Position numbers and translations under genes: made by a program. This document shows, piece by piece, positions 28,570 to 38,600 of a stretch of DNA of 64,000 nucleotides; positions within the stretch are counted from its first letter, which is position 1, and each line of letters starts with the position of its first letter. Location: positions 1 to 64,000 of the forward strand of contig CAWIXS010000030.1 in assembly GCA_963840075.1 (NCBI GenBank), given 5' to 3'. The DNA comes from AWTP1-13 sp963840075. GTDB lineage: Bacteria; Pseudomonadota; Alphaproteobacteria; Rhizobiales; Hyphomicrobiaceae. The notes beneath the pieces were generated by a model. That model saw only the letters and a program-made list of their open reading frames with translations. It searched no databases and had not been told where the DNA came from.

Positions 28570-28888
28570 ATGGAAAAGCGGCGCAGGAATGCGCCGCCCG
28601 GGTGAACTAAAGGGACGATCGCGTGAACCGGCACCGAGCGCACGTTTCACGTTCAGTTCACGTTGCGCGGAGCGGTGCTGTGCGGCGCAGAGGCGCACGT
28701 ATTCGCAGTCCACCGGCTTGCCGTCGGTGCCGCGGCCGGAACGCGTCCACACCGACGTCGCCATCGAGTCCCGGCGCGCAGCGCCGCAGATGCAGAGACC
28801 GGCAACGCCGATGTGCTACAAAGGTCCTGTATCGCGCTCGCGTTCGCGCGGGCGGAGGACCTGAGGCTCGAGCCAAGGGAGAGACTGG
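28570..28888 (+). other. intergenic region upstream of cydD
   Basis: About 320 bases with no convincing gene; frames on both strands give Arg/Ser-rich translations. It should contain the cyd promoter, but no FNR/FixK-type TTGAT-N4-ATCAA box was found. Confidence 0.45.
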
Positions 28889-30646
28889 TTGCCACGGGCT
28901 GAGGCCAGCGGCACAGGTGACGCCGACGCCATCAGGCTGGCGCGGCTCGCCGGCCCGCAGGCCGTGGCAATCAGGTGGGCCTCCGTCCTGACGGCGGTGG
29001 CGAGCGCGCTCTGGCTCGGGCAGGCTGCCCTGCTGGCCGGCGCAATCCAGGGCGTGGTGCCCGGCCAAGGTGCGCACGGCCTCCCGCTCGAGACGGCGGC
29101 GGCTGGGTTCCTCGGGCTTGCAATCCTGCGCATCGCCGCCGATGCCTTCGCCGGCCATCTCGGGTTCGCGGCGGCCGAGCGCATCGGGCTGAGGGCGCGT
29201 GCAAGCCTGCTGGCGGCGCTTGCGCGCACCTCCCCTCTCGATGCCGGGCGACTGCCAGCCGGTGAAAGCGCCGCCATCCTGTCGCAACATGTCGAGGCGC
29301 TGGTCCCTTATCTCACGCGCCACCAGCCGGCGCGCCTGCGCCTCGCGCTGCTGCCCGCAGCGATCCTCGCCGTTACCGCGTGCTTCTCGTGGGCGGCGGC
29401 GTTGATCCTGCTCCTGGCCGGTCCGCTGATCCCGATCTTCATGGGGCTGATCGGGATGGAGGCACGCAGCGCGAGCGAGCGCCAGCTCGCGGCGATCGGC
29501 TCGCTCGGCGGCTATCTCCTGGACCGCCTGCAGGGGCTCACCACCATCCGCCTGCTCGATGCGGTGGAGAGGACCGCGGGCGCACTGGAGCGGCGGGCCG
29601 CAGAGGTGCACCACGGCACCATGACGGTGCTGCGCATCGCCTTCGTGTCGTCGGCCGTGCTCGAGCTGTTCGCCGCGCTCGGCGTGGCCCTCCTTGCCGT
29701 CTACATCGGCTTCAACCTGCTCGGCTATTTCAACTTCGGCACCTGGAGCGGACACCTCGGCCTGGCGGAAGGATTGTTCCTCCTGCTGATCGCGCCGGAG
29801 TTCTTCCAGCCGCTGCGCGACTATGCGGCGGCCTATCACGACCGCGCCGCCGCCCTCGCCGCGAGCCGCGCGATCGGCCGCGTCCTGGAGCATGGCGGCC
29901 CGAGCCTAGTCGGAGCGGGGATGCCCGGAGTGGGGATGCCCGTTGCCGACGGCGGGCGCAATCCGCCGGCCATCGCCCTCGAAGGCGTATGCCTCGCCTT
30001 CGGCGCCGGGCAGAGGCCGGTGCTGGACGAGCTCTCGCTGTGCATCGCGCCGGGCGAGCACGTCGCGCTCATCGGCCCCAGCGGATCGGGCAAGTCGATG
30101 ATCCTCGGCCTGATTGCCGGGCTGATCGGGCCGAGCCGGGGCGTCGTGCGCTGCGCGGGCGTGCCGCTCGACGAGGAGACGGCCGACGCCTGGCGCACCC
30201 GCCTCGCCTGGCTCGGCCAGCGGCCGAATTTCGTCAAGGGCAGTGTGCTCGCCAACCTGGCGCTCGGCAGGCCCCGGCCCGACCCGGCACGCGTGGCCCA
30301 GGCGCTCGATGTCGCCGCAGCGGCGGGCGTCGTCGCCAGGCTGCCGCGCGGCCTTGCGGCGCCGCTGGGCGAGGCCGGGCACGGCGTCTCCGGCGGCGAG
30401 GCGCAGCGCCTGGCGCTCGCCCGCGCGGCCCTGGCCGAGGCCGATGTGATCCTCGCCGACGAGCCCACCGAGCACCTCGACGACGAGACCGCGCTCGCCG
30501 TCATCGAGGGCCTCATCGCCGTCGCCGGCGGACGCACCCTGCTCGTCGCCACCCACGATCCGCGGCTCGTCGGGCGCATGGGACGCGTGATCGACCTGGG
30601 CCGGCTCGCCGCGTCTCGCACGACGGCTCTGGAGGCCGCGCAATGA
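28889..30646 (+). CDS. cydD: cysteine/glutathione exporter subunit CydD
   Basis: 585 aa, TTG start with AAGGGAGA upstream. ABC exporter half: an N-terminal membrane domain with about six helices, then an ATPase with Walker A LIGPSGSGKSMILGL, signature GVSGGEAQRLALARAAL and Walker B ADVILADEPTEHLD. CydDC exports cysteine and glutathione to the periplasm and is needed for assembly of cytochrome bd. First gene of cydDCABX; its stop overlaps the cydC ATG (ATGA). Confidence 0.93.
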   Translation: MPRAEASGTGDADAIRLARLAGPQAVAIRWASVLTAVASALWLGQAALLAGAIQGVVPGQGAHGLPLETAAAGFLGLAILRIAADAFAGHLGFAAAERIGLRARASLLAALARTSPLDAGRLPAGESAAILSQHVEALVPYLTRHQPARLRLALLPAAILAVTACFSWAAALILLLAGPLIPIFMGLIGMEARSASERQLAAIGSLGGYLLDRLQGLTTIRLLDAVERTAGALERRAAEVHHGTMTVLRIAFVSSAVLELFAALGVALLAVYIGFNLLGYFNFGTWSGHLGLAEGLFLLLIAPEFFQPLRDYAAAYHDRAAALAASRAIGRVLEHGGPSLVGAGMPGVGMPVADGGRNPPAIALEGVCLAFGAGQRPVLDELSLCIAPGEHVALIGPSGSGKSMILGLIAGLIGPSRGVVRCAGVPLDEETADAWRTRLAWLGQRPNFVKGSVLANLALGRPRPDPARVAQALDVAAAAGVVARLPRGLAAPLGEAGHGVSGGEAQRLALARAALAEADVILADEPTEHLDDETALAVIEGLIAVAGGRTLLVATHDPRLVGRMGRVIDLGRLAASRTTALEAAQ

Positions 30647-32340
30647 GAGCGATGCGCGCCGTGCTGGCCCTGTTCTGGCGCAGCGATCGCCGCTGGCTGC
30701 TGGCGGGCATCGCGCTCAACGCCGCCACGCTCCTGGCCGGCATCGCGCTGCTCGGCCTGTCGGGCTGGTTCATCACCGCCTCCGCCCTGGCGGGCGCCGC
30801 CGGAATGGGCCTCGCCTTCGACGTGTTCCGGCCGAGCGCCGGCATCCGCTTCCTGGCGCTGGCGCGCACCGCCGGCCGCTACGGCGAGCGCGTCGTCACC
30901 CACGATGCCACCCTGCGCTTCCTCGCACGCCTCCGCGTGGCGCTTTTCCGCGGCATGGCCCGCCAGCCCATCGAGCGGCTCGCGCGCCTGCGCAGCGCCG
31001 AGTTGCTGGAGCGCCTGACCGCCGACGTGGAGGCCCTCGACGGCCTCTACCTGCGCATCGCGCTGCCGCTGGCATCCGCCCTGCTCGTGACAGCGGCGCT
31101 GGCGGCGGGCGCCATCCTCATCCAGGGAGAGGCGGCGCTGGCGCTCGCTGCCCTCGGGGTTGCCGGGCTTGCAACGGCGCTGGCGGCGGGCTGGGCGAGC
31201 CGGCGCACGGCGCGCCGGCATGCGCTGGCGCTCGAGGCGCTGCGCGTGCGCGCCGTCGACCTGGTCCGGGCCCAGACCGACCTTGCCGTCGCCGGCAGCC
31301 TGGGCACGCAGCGCGCATCGGCCATGCAGGCCGCGGAACGGGCCTCGCGCGCGGCGCGGCGGCTCAACGCCGTCGACCTCGTCACCGGAGGGGCCCTGAG
31401 TCTCACCGGTGCGCTCACCCTCGTCGGCGTGCTCCTGCTGGCGGCGGCGGGCTACCGCGCCGGCGCCATCACCGCGCCGACCGTCGCTGCCCTGATGCTC
31501 ATCGCATTCGCCATGCTGGAGGTGCTGCAGCCGTTGCGGCGCGGCGCCCTCTCCTTCGGCCGCGCCCGCCTCGCCGCCCGCCGCGTGGGCCCGTTGCTCG
31601 GTGGATGGAGCTCGGAGCGGCCGGCTCCCACGCCGCAGACGGCGGGCGCAGCGGACACGACGGGCCCGCCCGCGTTGAGCTTCCGCGATGTCACCTTCCG
31701 CTACGGCGAGAGCCCCGCCCCGGTGCTCGCCGGCTTCGACCTCGACATCGCGCCGGGTGAGCACGTCGTGCTGGCCGGACCCAGCGGCAGCGGCAAGTCG
31801 ACCCTCCTGGCGCTGGCCGCCGGCCTGATGCGCCCGACCAGCGGCGCGGTGCTGCTCGGCGGCCGGCCGGTCCCCGAGATCGCCGCGCCGCAGCGCGCCC
31901 GCCGCGTCGGGCTCCTGACCCAGCGCACCGAGCTGTTCGGCGACACCATTGCGGCAAACCTGCGCCTCGCCGCCCCCGAGGCCAGCGACGCCGACCTGTG
32001 GCAGGCCCTGAAGACGGCCCGCCTCGCCGAGCGCGTGCGCGCGCTGCCCGAGCGCCTCGCGGCGCGGCTGGGCGAAGGCGGCGCCGGCCTCTCGGGCGGC
32101 GAGGCGCGCCGCCTCGCGCTGGCCCGGCTCGCGCTGCTCGGCCCTGCCGTCTGGCTGCTCGATGAGCCCACCGCCGGCCTCGATGCTGAGCTTGCCGAGC
32201 AGGTCATGGCGAATGTGCGCAGGGCCGCCGCCGGGGCGATCTTGGTTGTGGCGACACACCGTATCCCGGAATGCCTGCGCACCTGCCGCATCGTCGCGCT
32301 GGGTTGCGGCAACACCGACCTCCCCGCCCGCAACGGTTAA
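30643..32340 (+). CDS. cydC: cysteine/glutathione exporter subunit CydC
   Basis: 565 aa partner of CydD. Membrane part LLGLSGWFITASALAGAAG is typical of CydC; the ATPase has Walker A LAGPSGSGKSTLLALAAGLM, signature AGLSGGEARRLALARLALL and Walker B VWLLDEPTAGLD, with the H-loop ATHR. The start is overlapped by the cydD stop. cydA begins 111 bases downstream. Confidence 0.94.
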   Translation: MRAMRAVLALFWRSDRRWLLAGIALNAATLLAGIALLGLSGWFITASALAGAAGMGLAFDVFRPSAGIRFLALARTAGRYGERVVTHDATLRFLARLRVALFRGMARQPIERLARLRSAELLERLTADVEALDGLYLRIALPLASALLVTAALAAGAILIQGEAALALAALGVAGLATALAAGWASRRTARRHALALEALRVRAVDLVRAQTDLAVAGSLGTQRASAMQAAERASRAARRLNAVDLVTGGALSLTGALTLVGVLLLAAAGYRAGAITAPTVAALMLIAFAMLEVLQPLRRGALSFGRARLAARRVGPLLGGWSSERPAPTPQTAGAADTTGPPALSFRDVTFRYGESPAPVLAGFDLDIAPGEHVVLAGPSGSGKSTLLALAAGLMRPTSGAVLLGGRPVPEIAAPQRARRVGLLTQRTELFGDTIAANLRLAAPEASDADLWQALKTARLAERVRALPERLAARLGEGGAGLSGGEARRLALARLALLGPAVWLLDEPTAGLDAELAEQVMANVRRAAAGAILVVATHRIPECLRTCRIVALGCGNTDLPARNG

Positions 32341-32451
32341 CAAAGGATGCAACAGTTCAGAGTGTATAGAGAAGCGTGCGTTACGTATTGGGCCCAGTGC
32401 TGGAATTGAGCCCGCGCACAGTCGTTGCACCCGCACGTTGGAGCCTCGGCG

Positions 32452-34018
32452 ATGGAGCTCGATGTCGTCTCGCTGTCGCGGCTGCAGTTCGCGCTCACCG
32501 CGATGTACCATTTCCTGTTCGTGCCGCTGACCATCGGCCTCTCCGTAATCCTCGCCATCATGGAGACCGTCTACGTCATGACGGGACGGCCGATCTGGCG
32601 CTCCATGACGCAGTTCTGGGGCCTGCTGTTCGGCATCAACTTCGTGCTCGGCGTCGCTACCGGCATCACCATGGAGTTCCAGTTCGGCATGAACTGGAGC
32701 TACTACAGCCACTACGTCGGCGACATCTTCGGCGCCCCGCTCGCCATCGGAGGGCCTGATGGCCTTCTTCCTGGAGGCGACCTTCGTCGGCCTGTTCTTC
32801 TTCGGCTGGGACAAGCTCACGCGGCGCCAGCACCTGGCCGTCACCTGGGCGGTGGCGGCGGGCTCCAACCTCTCGGCGCTGTGGATCCTGATCGCCAACG
32901 GCTGGATGCAGAACCCGGTCGGCGCCGCCTTCAACCCGCAGACCATGCGCATGGAGATTGTGAGCTTCTTCGACGTGCTGTTCAACCCGGTGGCGCAGGC
33001 CAAGTTCGTGCACACCGTGTCGGCGAGCTACGTGACGGCGGCGATCTTCGTGCTGGGCGTCAGCGCCTGGTACCTCTTGCAGGGCCGCCACAGGGCCGTC
33101 GCGCTGCGCTCGATGGCGGTCGCCGCTGCCTTCGGCTTCGCCTCGGCCCTGTCCGTGGTCGTGCTCGGCGACGAGAGCGGCTACATGCTGACCGAGCATC
33201 AGAAGATGAAGATCGCGGCCATCGAGGGCATGTGGCACACCGAGCCCGCGCCCGCCGGCTTCACCGTCATCGGCTTCCCCGACCAGGAGGCGCGCGAGAC
33301 CCGCTATGCCATCAAGATCCCCTGGGTGCTGGGCCTGATCGCCACCCGCTCCCTCACCCAGGAGGTGCCGGGCATCACCGAGCTGGTCGCCAAGGCGCGC
33401 GGCCACATCGAGCAGGGCATCAAGGCCTACGATGCGCTGCAGACCATCCGCGCCGCCAAGGCCAGGGACGTGCCGCCGGCCGTGAAGGCGGCCTTCGAGG
33501 ACAACGGCCGCTGGCTCGGCTACGCCTTTCTCCTCAAGCGCTATGTCGACGATCCCCGCACCGCCACGCCCGCGCAGATGGACAAGGCCGCGTGGGACAC
33601 GGTGCCGACCGTGTTGCCGCTGTTCTGGTCGTTCCGCATCATGGTCGCGCTCGGGTTCTATTTCATCGTGCTCACCGCCACCTTCTTCGCGCTCGCCGCG
33701 CTGCGCAGGCTCGACCGCTACCGCTGGCTGCTCTGGGTCGCCGTCCTCTCGATCCCCCTGCCGTGGATCGCCGCCGAGCTCGGCTGGTTCGTGGCCGAGC
33801 ACGGGCGCCAGCCCTGGGCCATCGACGGCGTGCTGCCGACGGCGGTCGCGGTCTCCAACCTCGGCATCGGCCAGGTGGCCCTCACGATCCTGGGCTTCGT
33901 GGCGCTCTATTCCGTCCTCGCCGTGGTGGAGATGGCGCTGATGCTCAAGTACATCCGGCTCGGACCCGACCATGTCGCCGGGCCGCATGCCGATGCCGTC
34001 CCGGCCCCTGCGGAGTGA
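32452..34018 (+). pseudogene. cydA: cytochrome bd oxidase subunit I, frameshifted
   Basis: Subunit I binds haems b558, b595 and d and oxidises quinol. The first frame reads DVVSLSRLQFALTAMYHFLFVPLTIGLS, with the family haem His near the N-terminus, through to GDIFGAPLAI. Near 32747-32754 one extra G breaks the frame; removing it restores EGLMAFFLEATFVGLFFFGW. The remainder, with the GNLSALW-like region and PWVLGLIATRS, runs intact to 34018. The expected length is about 522 aa. As every other cyd gene is intact, a sequence error is likely; otherwise the oxidase is dead. Confidence 0.88.
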
Positions 34019-34023
34019 CCCCC

Positions 34024-35184
34024 ATGATCCTCCACGAGCTCATCGACTACGGCACCTTGAAGCTCATCTGGTGGCTCCTGCTCGGCGTGCTGCTGATCGG
34101 CTTTGCGGTCACCGACGGCTTCGACATGGGCGTCGGCGCGCTGCTGCCGTTCGTCGCCAGGACCGACGTGGAGCGCCGCGTCGCCATCAACACCATCGGC
34201 CCGGTCTGGGAAGGCAACCAGGTGTGGCTGATCCTCGGCGGCGGCGCCATCTTCGCGGCCTGGCCTCCCCTCTACGCGGTGAGCTTCTCGGGCTTCTATT
34301 TCGCCATGTTCCTGGTGCTGGCGGCGCTGATCCTGCGCCCGGTCGCCTTCAAGTACCGCTCCAAGCGCGACGATCCACGCTGGCGCAGCACCTGGGACTG
34401 GGCGCTGTTCATCGGCGGCTTCGTGCCGGCGCTGATTTTCGGGGTCGCCGTCGGCAACGTGCTGCAGGGCGTGCCGTTCCGCTTCAACCAGGATCTGCGG
34501 GCCTTCTACGAGGGCTCGTTCCTCGGCCTGCTCAACCCGTTCGCCTTGCTGTGCGGGCTGCTCAGCGTCGCCATGCTGGTGATGCACGGCGGCGCCTGGT
34601 TGGGGCTCAAGGCAGCCGGCCCGGTGGCCGAGCGCGCGCGCCGGTACGGCTCCTGGGCGGCACTCGCCGTGATCGCCCTCTTCGCGCTTGGCGGCCTCCT
34701 CGTGTGGCTGTGGCTGCCGGGCTATCGCATCACCAGCCCCAGCCCGATCGACCCGGCGATGCCCTCCAACCCGCTGATCAAGACGGTGACGCGGGAGGGC
34801 GCCACCTGGCTCGCCAACCTCGCCGCCCATCCCTGGATGCTGACCGCTCCGGCGCTGGGCTTCCTCGGCGCCGCCGGCGCCTTCCTGGGGCTGCAGACGA
34901 GGCGCGAGGTGCTCACCTTCCTGGCGAGCGAGCTGAGCGTGCTCGGCATCATCGCCACCGTCGGGCTCGCCATGTTTCCCTTCATCCTGCCGAGCTCGAT
35001 CGATCCGCGCTCGAGCCTCACCGTGTGGGATGCGGCGTCCAGCCATCAGACGCTCTTCAACATGCTCATCGCCACCATTGTGCTCCTGCCCATCGTTCTC
35101 GCCTACACCGCCTGGGTCTACCGGGTGCTGTGGGGCAAAGTCGACGAGGCGACGATCGAGCGCGAGAAGGGCAGCGTCTACTGA
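34024..35184 (+). CDS. cydB: cytochrome bd oxidase subunit II
   Basis: 386 aa, eight or nine membrane helices. Family motifs: LIWWLLLGVLLIGFAVTDGFDMG, NTIGPVWEGNQVWLILGGGAIFAAWP, and SSLTVWDAASSHQTL near the C-terminus. Subunit II stabilises the haem-bearing subunit. Five bases after the cydA stop; cydX follows after 30 bases. Confidence 0.95.
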   Translation: MILHELIDYGTLKLIWWLLLGVLLIGFAVTDGFDMGVGALLPFVARTDVERRVAINTIGPVWEGNQVWLILGGGAIFAAWPPLYAVSFSGFYFAMFLVLAALILRPVAFKYRSKRDDPRWRSTWDWALFIGGFVPALIFGVAVGNVLQGVPFRFNQDLRAFYEGSFLGLLNPFALLCGLLSVAMLVMHGGAWLGLKAAGPVAERARRYGSWAALAVIALFALGGLLVWLWLPGYRITSPSPIDPAMPSNPLIKTVTREGATWLANLAAHPWMLTAPALGFLGAAGAFLGLQTRREVLTFLASELSVLGIIATVGLAMFPFILPSSIDPRSSLTVWDAASSHQTLFNMLIATIVLLPIVLAYTAWVYRVLWGKVDEATIEREKGSVY

Positions 35185-35214
35185 GACTGGTGCCCGGCCA
35201 ACGGAGCGACGCAC

Positions 35215-35334
35215 ATGTGGTACTTCGCCTGGATGCTCGGCCTGCCGCTCGCGTGCGCGTTCGGCGTGCTCAACGCCATGTGGCTGGAGATGAAGGAGGA
35301 CGAGGACGAGCGCCAGCGGGGGGGCGACGCTTGA
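35215..35334 (+). CDS. cydX: cytochrome bd accessory subunit CydX/YbgT
   Basis: 39-aa single-span membrane protein starting MWYFAWMLGLPLACAFGVLN and ending in an acidic tail. The MWYFAW...G..LAC.FG..NA.W pattern is diagnostic of the CydX/CbdX subunit that stabilises haems in cytochrome bd. It closes the cydDCABX operon. Confidence 0.93.
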   Translation: MWYFAWMLGLPLACAFGVLNAMWLEMKEDEDERQRGGDA

Positions 35335-35475
35335 CCGAGGTCAAAGTCCGCTCGCTGCCATGCGGCAACATGCACGACGGAGCGGCAGCCCCGAAGGTGC
35401 TCGACCTTTCTCCTCGGTCAGGTGTGGGCGGAAAGGGTTGCTGCTCCGCCGTGCCGCGGGATGGGGTCAGCCCCC

Positions 35476-35605
35476 ACGTGCAGGTCGGTGCGGCACACGC
35501 CGCAGGCCGCCACCTCGACCAGCACCTGGCCGGCGGACGGCGTGGGCGTCGGCAGATCCAGCTGCCGCAGGGGCGTGCCGGCCTTTCCAGGACCACGGCC
35601 TTCAT
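35476..35605 (-). pseudogene. N-terminal remnant of zinc alcohol dehydrogenase
   Basis: ATG 35605 starts MKAVVLERPA; after a one-base shift at a GGGG run (about 35570) it continues PLRQLDLPTPTPSAGQVL and VEVAACGVCRTDLHV, the N-terminus of an AdhP/AdhA-type dehydrogenase including the catalytic zinc Cys and the GVCRTDLH motif. The gene is cut after about 43 codons; nothing of the remaining 300 residues follows. A decayed gene fragment behind cydX. Confidence 0.75.
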
Positions 35606-35651
35606 GGCTGTCAGCCTTTCCATTCGGCAGTGAGCCAGGATAGCATGAGTG

Positions 35652-35686
35652 GTGTCATTCCGGCGCTTGCCTGCACCGGCATGACA
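35652..35686. repeat. palindromic intergenic repeat, family A (copy 1)
   Basis: TGTCATTCCGG ... CCGGCATGACA inverted arms with a short centre. The same arms occur near 38601, 41620 and 60936. Confidence 0.75.
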
Positions 35687-35754
35687 AAGCACGGCGCAAC
35701 GCGTCGAATACGGACCAACAGCTTTACCAGCGCAGCACAATCGGGGCGGGAATC

Positions 35755-36102
35755 ATGCCGATCGGCTCGAGGTACCTCTTTGTGGCGAGCATGGATGTCG
35801 ATGCCGGCAAGGAGCCGCTCTTCAACGAGGTCTACGACACCGAGCACATCCCCAATCTGCTGAAGGTGCCGGGCGTGCGCAGCGTGACGCGCCTGGTCGG
35901 CGAGCCTTTCGCCTTCAGCATCGGCGGCGCCGAGAAGCAGGTCGCCCACGACGGCCCGCGCCACAGCGCCATCTACGAGATCGACGGCCCCCACGTGCTG
36001 GTCAGCCCCGAGTGGGCCAAGGCGGTCGAGGCGGGCCGCTGGCCCGGCGAGGTGCGGCCCTTCACCCGCAACCGCCGGCACGCGCTCTACAAGGTGCGGT
36101 AG
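35755..36102 (+). CDS. hypothetical protein, probable dimeric alpha/beta-barrel
   Basis: 115 aa. The N-terminal segment YLFVASMDVDAGKEPLFNEVYDTEHIPNLLKVPGVRSVTRL has the length and pattern of the ferredoxin-like dimeric alpha/beta-barrel family (EthD/DUF4286-like): beta strand, helix with NEVYDTEHIP, then strand. Such proteins are small cytosolic dimers, often beside catabolic enzymes. The specific function is unknown. Followed 218 bases later by the amidase gene. Confidence 0.7.
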   Translation: MPIGSRYLFVASMDVDAGKEPLFNEVYDTEHIPNLLKVPGVRSVTRLVGEPFAFSIGGAEKQVAHDGPRHSAIYEIDGPHVLVSPEWAKAVEAGRWPGEVRPFTRNRRHALYKVR

Positions 36103-36320
36103 CGCGCCGTGCGCTCGTCAATGGCGTCTGAAGCTGACGGGACCGGAATGAGCGAATATCTCAAACAATCTTCGCCGAACGCCCTCGCTCATCGGTTGAT
36201 CTAACAAAGGCGGATGCCAAATGCTGTTCGTTTGTTTGTCAGGACAAAGCAAGCGCCTCCGGACAAGGTCCATCTCGCTGGTATGACGTCGCGGTACTCA
36301 CACTGACCATAGGTCTAACT

Positions 36321-37757
36321 ATGTCGTCTGATGACACCTGCTCTCTCGATCTTGTTGAGATCGGACGACGCATTCGAGCAAGGCAAATCTCCTCCGTCGA
36401 AGTGACGCGGGCGGTCCTCGATCGTATCTCGGGGCTGGACGGCCGTTTGAAGAGCTACGCGACACCCACTCCCGACTTGGCGCTGACGCAGGCCGGACAA
36501 GCTGACGCCGAGACCGCTCGCGGCGAAATTCGAGGTCCTTTGCATGGCGTGCCCATAGCGGTGAAGGATGTCTTTCATACCAAGGGAATCCCGACTGCAG
36601 CTGGAATGGCGATCCACAAGGACTATCGCCCCGAGCAAGACGCCACCGTGGTCGCGCGATTGCGTGAAGCCGGAGCAGTGCTCCTGGGCAAGCTGCAGAT
36701 GACCGAGGGAGCCTTTGGTCAGCATCACCCGTCGATTGATCCGCCGGTCAATCCATGGAGCGCGGCGCACTGGACAGGGGCCTCGTCGAGCGGGTCGGGT
36801 ATCGCAACCGCAGCAGGGCTCTGTTACGGGTCGCTTGGCACTGATACGCTCGGCTCCATCCGCTTTCCCTCCACCATGAACGGCGTCACCGGCCTGAAGC
36901 CCAGCTGGGGACGGGTCAGCCGGGCTGGCGTATTCGCGCTGGCTCCGTCGATGGACCACGTCGGGCCGATTACGCGCAGCGCGGTCGACGCCGCGGCTAT
37001 GCTCGGCGCTATTGCTGGCGCCGATCCTCGAGATCCCACCGCTGTGCAGGAATCGGTGCCCGACTATCTTGCCGGGATTGGCGGCGGGGTGCGCGGGTTA
37101 CGGATCGGCATCGACCGTGGTTCGATCGCTGCCGGGGCCGACGCCGACATGATAGCCGCGACTGAGGAGGCGGCGGCGGTGCTGGCGCACCTCGGCGGCT
37201 CGCTGTGCGAGATCAGCTTCCCTGCGCCGGATGCGGTTGTGCGTGATGCGATCTCTCTTTGCGGTGCAGAGGCAGCTGTTGTCCATGAGGCAACCTACCC
37301 GTCGCACGCCGCCGAATACGGCCCGGTACTAACCGGTTTGCTGGAAATCGGCCGCGCTCTCGGTTGCCACGCAATGACCAAGATCTTGCTTCGACGCGAG
37401 GTCTTTCGCGGTCGGCTCAATGCACTCTTCCGCGATATAGACCTCCTGATCATGCCGGCGATGAACATCGCCGCACCGACCTTGGTAGACATGGCACCCG
37501 CTCGGCGCACTCCGGCGACGACAGAAGCGCGGTTCCGTTTCGCTGCGCCGTTCGATATGAGCGGGCATCCAACGCTGACGCTGCCCGGCGGCAAGACCGT
37601 CGATGGTCTTCCGGTTGGGTTCCAAATTGTTGGTCGTCACATGGAAGAAGCGTTGGTTTTGCGGGCTGGCCACGCGTTTCAACAAACAACGGTCTGGCAT
37701 GAGCGTCGGCCGCCGATTGGTTGGAGTTTGCACAAGGAAGCCCGAAGACCGCATTGA
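36321..37757 (+). CDS. amidase signature family hydrolase
   Basis: 478 aa. The Ser-cisSer-Lys triad is visible: Lys82 (GVPIAVKDVFHTKG), a Ser in TGASSSGSGIAT (155-157) and the nucleophile Ser179 (TDTLGSIRFP). The family usually has GGSIR; here the first Gly is Leu. It hydrolyses amides of unknown kind. Codon use is visibly less GC-biased than the neighbours, so recent acquisition is possible. The next gene starts 31 bases after the stop. Confidence 0.88.
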   Translation: MSSDDTCSLDLVEIGRRIRARQISSVEVTRAVLDRISGLDGRLKSYATPTPDLALTQAGQADAETARGEIRGPLHGVPIAVKDVFHTKGIPTAAGMAIHKDYRPEQDATVVARLREAGAVLLGKLQMTEGAFGQHHPSIDPPVNPWSAAHWTGASSSGSGIATAAGLCYGSLGTDTLGSIRFPSTMNGVTGLKPSWGRVSRAGVFALAPSMDHVGPITRSAVDAAAMLGAIAGADPRDPTAVQESVPDYLAGIGGGVRGLRIGIDRGSIAAGADADMIAATEEAAAVLAHLGGSLCEISFPAPDAVVRDAISLCGAEAAVVHEATYPSHAAEYGPVLTGLLEIGRALGCHAMTKILLRREVFRGRLNALFRDIDLLIMPAMNIAAPTLVDMAPARRTPATTEARFRFAAPFDMSGHPTLTLPGGKTVDGLPVGFQIVGRHMEEALVLRAGHAFQQTTVWHERRPPIGWSLHKEARRPH

Positions 37758-37788
37758 CCTGACGCCCCCTCCACCGGAGGACCGCACC

Positions 37789-38598
37789 ATGCACATCATC
37801 GACGCCCAGATCCATCTCTGGAGGAAGGGAACCGTGGTGCCGCCGCACCGCACCACGCCGTACCTGGTGGACGAGGCGCTGCGCGACATGGATGCCGCGG
37901 GCGTCGACGGCGCGATCCTGCATCCGCCGAGCTGGGACCCCGATTCCAATGCGCAGGCGGTGGAGGCCGTTCGCCTGCACCCGGGCCGGTTCGCGATCCT
38001 CGGCCGCATTCCGCTCGATCAGCCGGAGCGGCGCGGCGAGATCGAGACCTGGCGCCAGCAGCCGGGCATGCTCGGCCTGCGCTACACCTTCCTGCAGCCG
38101 CACCAGAAGTCCTGGCCCACCGACGGCACCATGGACTGGCTGTGGCCGGCGGCCGAGCGCCTGGGCCTGCCGGTGGCCCTGCTCGCGGGCGAGTTCCTGC
38201 CGCTGGTCGGCGAGATTGCCGAGCGCCACCCTGGGCTCAAGCTCATCATCGACCACTTCGGCGTCAAGCGCGGCAACAAGGACGATGCGGCATTCGCCAC
38301 CATGCCGCAGGTGGTGGCGCTGGCGAGGCATCCCAACGTCGCGGTCAAGGTCACCGGCGGGCCGCAGTACGTGACCGACCCCTATCCCTTCAAGAGCCTG
38401 CAGAAGCACTATCGCGCCGTCTACGATGCGTTCGGGCCGACGCGCATGCTCTGGGGCACCGACATCACCCGCATGCCCTGCACCTGGAAGGAATGCATCA
38501 CGCACTTCACCGAGCACCAGCCCTGGCTCGGCGCGGCCGACAAGGCGCTCATCATGGGCCCGGCGATTGCCGACTGGCTCGGCTGGCAGCGCGGGTAG
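37789..38598 (+). CDS. amidohydrolase (amidohydro-rel/AMDHD2 type)
   Basis: 269 aa with GGAGG before ATG 37789. TIM-barrel metal hydrolase/decarboxylase: IIDAQIHLWRKG (metal QxH), then LGLRYTFLQP, LKLIIDHFGVKRG (His-Asp region) and MLWGTDITRMP (catalytic Asp). It resembles 2-pyrone-4,6-dicarboxylate lactonase and related hydrolases. Probably part of the same catabolic unit as the amidase. Confidence 0.85.
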   Translation: MHIIDAQIHLWRKGTVVPPHRTTPYLVDEALRDMDAAGVDGAILHPPSWDPDSNAQAVEAVRLHPGRFAILGRIPLDQPERRGEIETWRQQPGMLGLRYTFLQPHQKSWPTDGTMDWLWPAAERLGLPVALLAGEFLPLVGEIAERHPGLKLIIDHFGVKRGNKDDAAFATMPQVVALARHPNVAVKVTGGPQYVTDPYPFKSLQKHYRAVYDAFGPTRMLWGTDITRMPCTWKECITHFTEHQPWLGAADKALIMGPAIADWLGWQRG

Positions 38599-38600
38599 CC

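Noticed and set aside
29836..33015. Open frame of more than 1000 codons on the minus strand across cydDC
   Set aside because: It lies opposite clear ABC transporter genes and shows only low-complexity composition.
32452..35184. Natural CydA-CydB fusion protein
   Set aside because: The first frame after the break near 32750 gives nonsense until it happens to enter cydB; the correct cydA continuation is in the other frame, so the apparent fusion is an artefact of a one-base shift.
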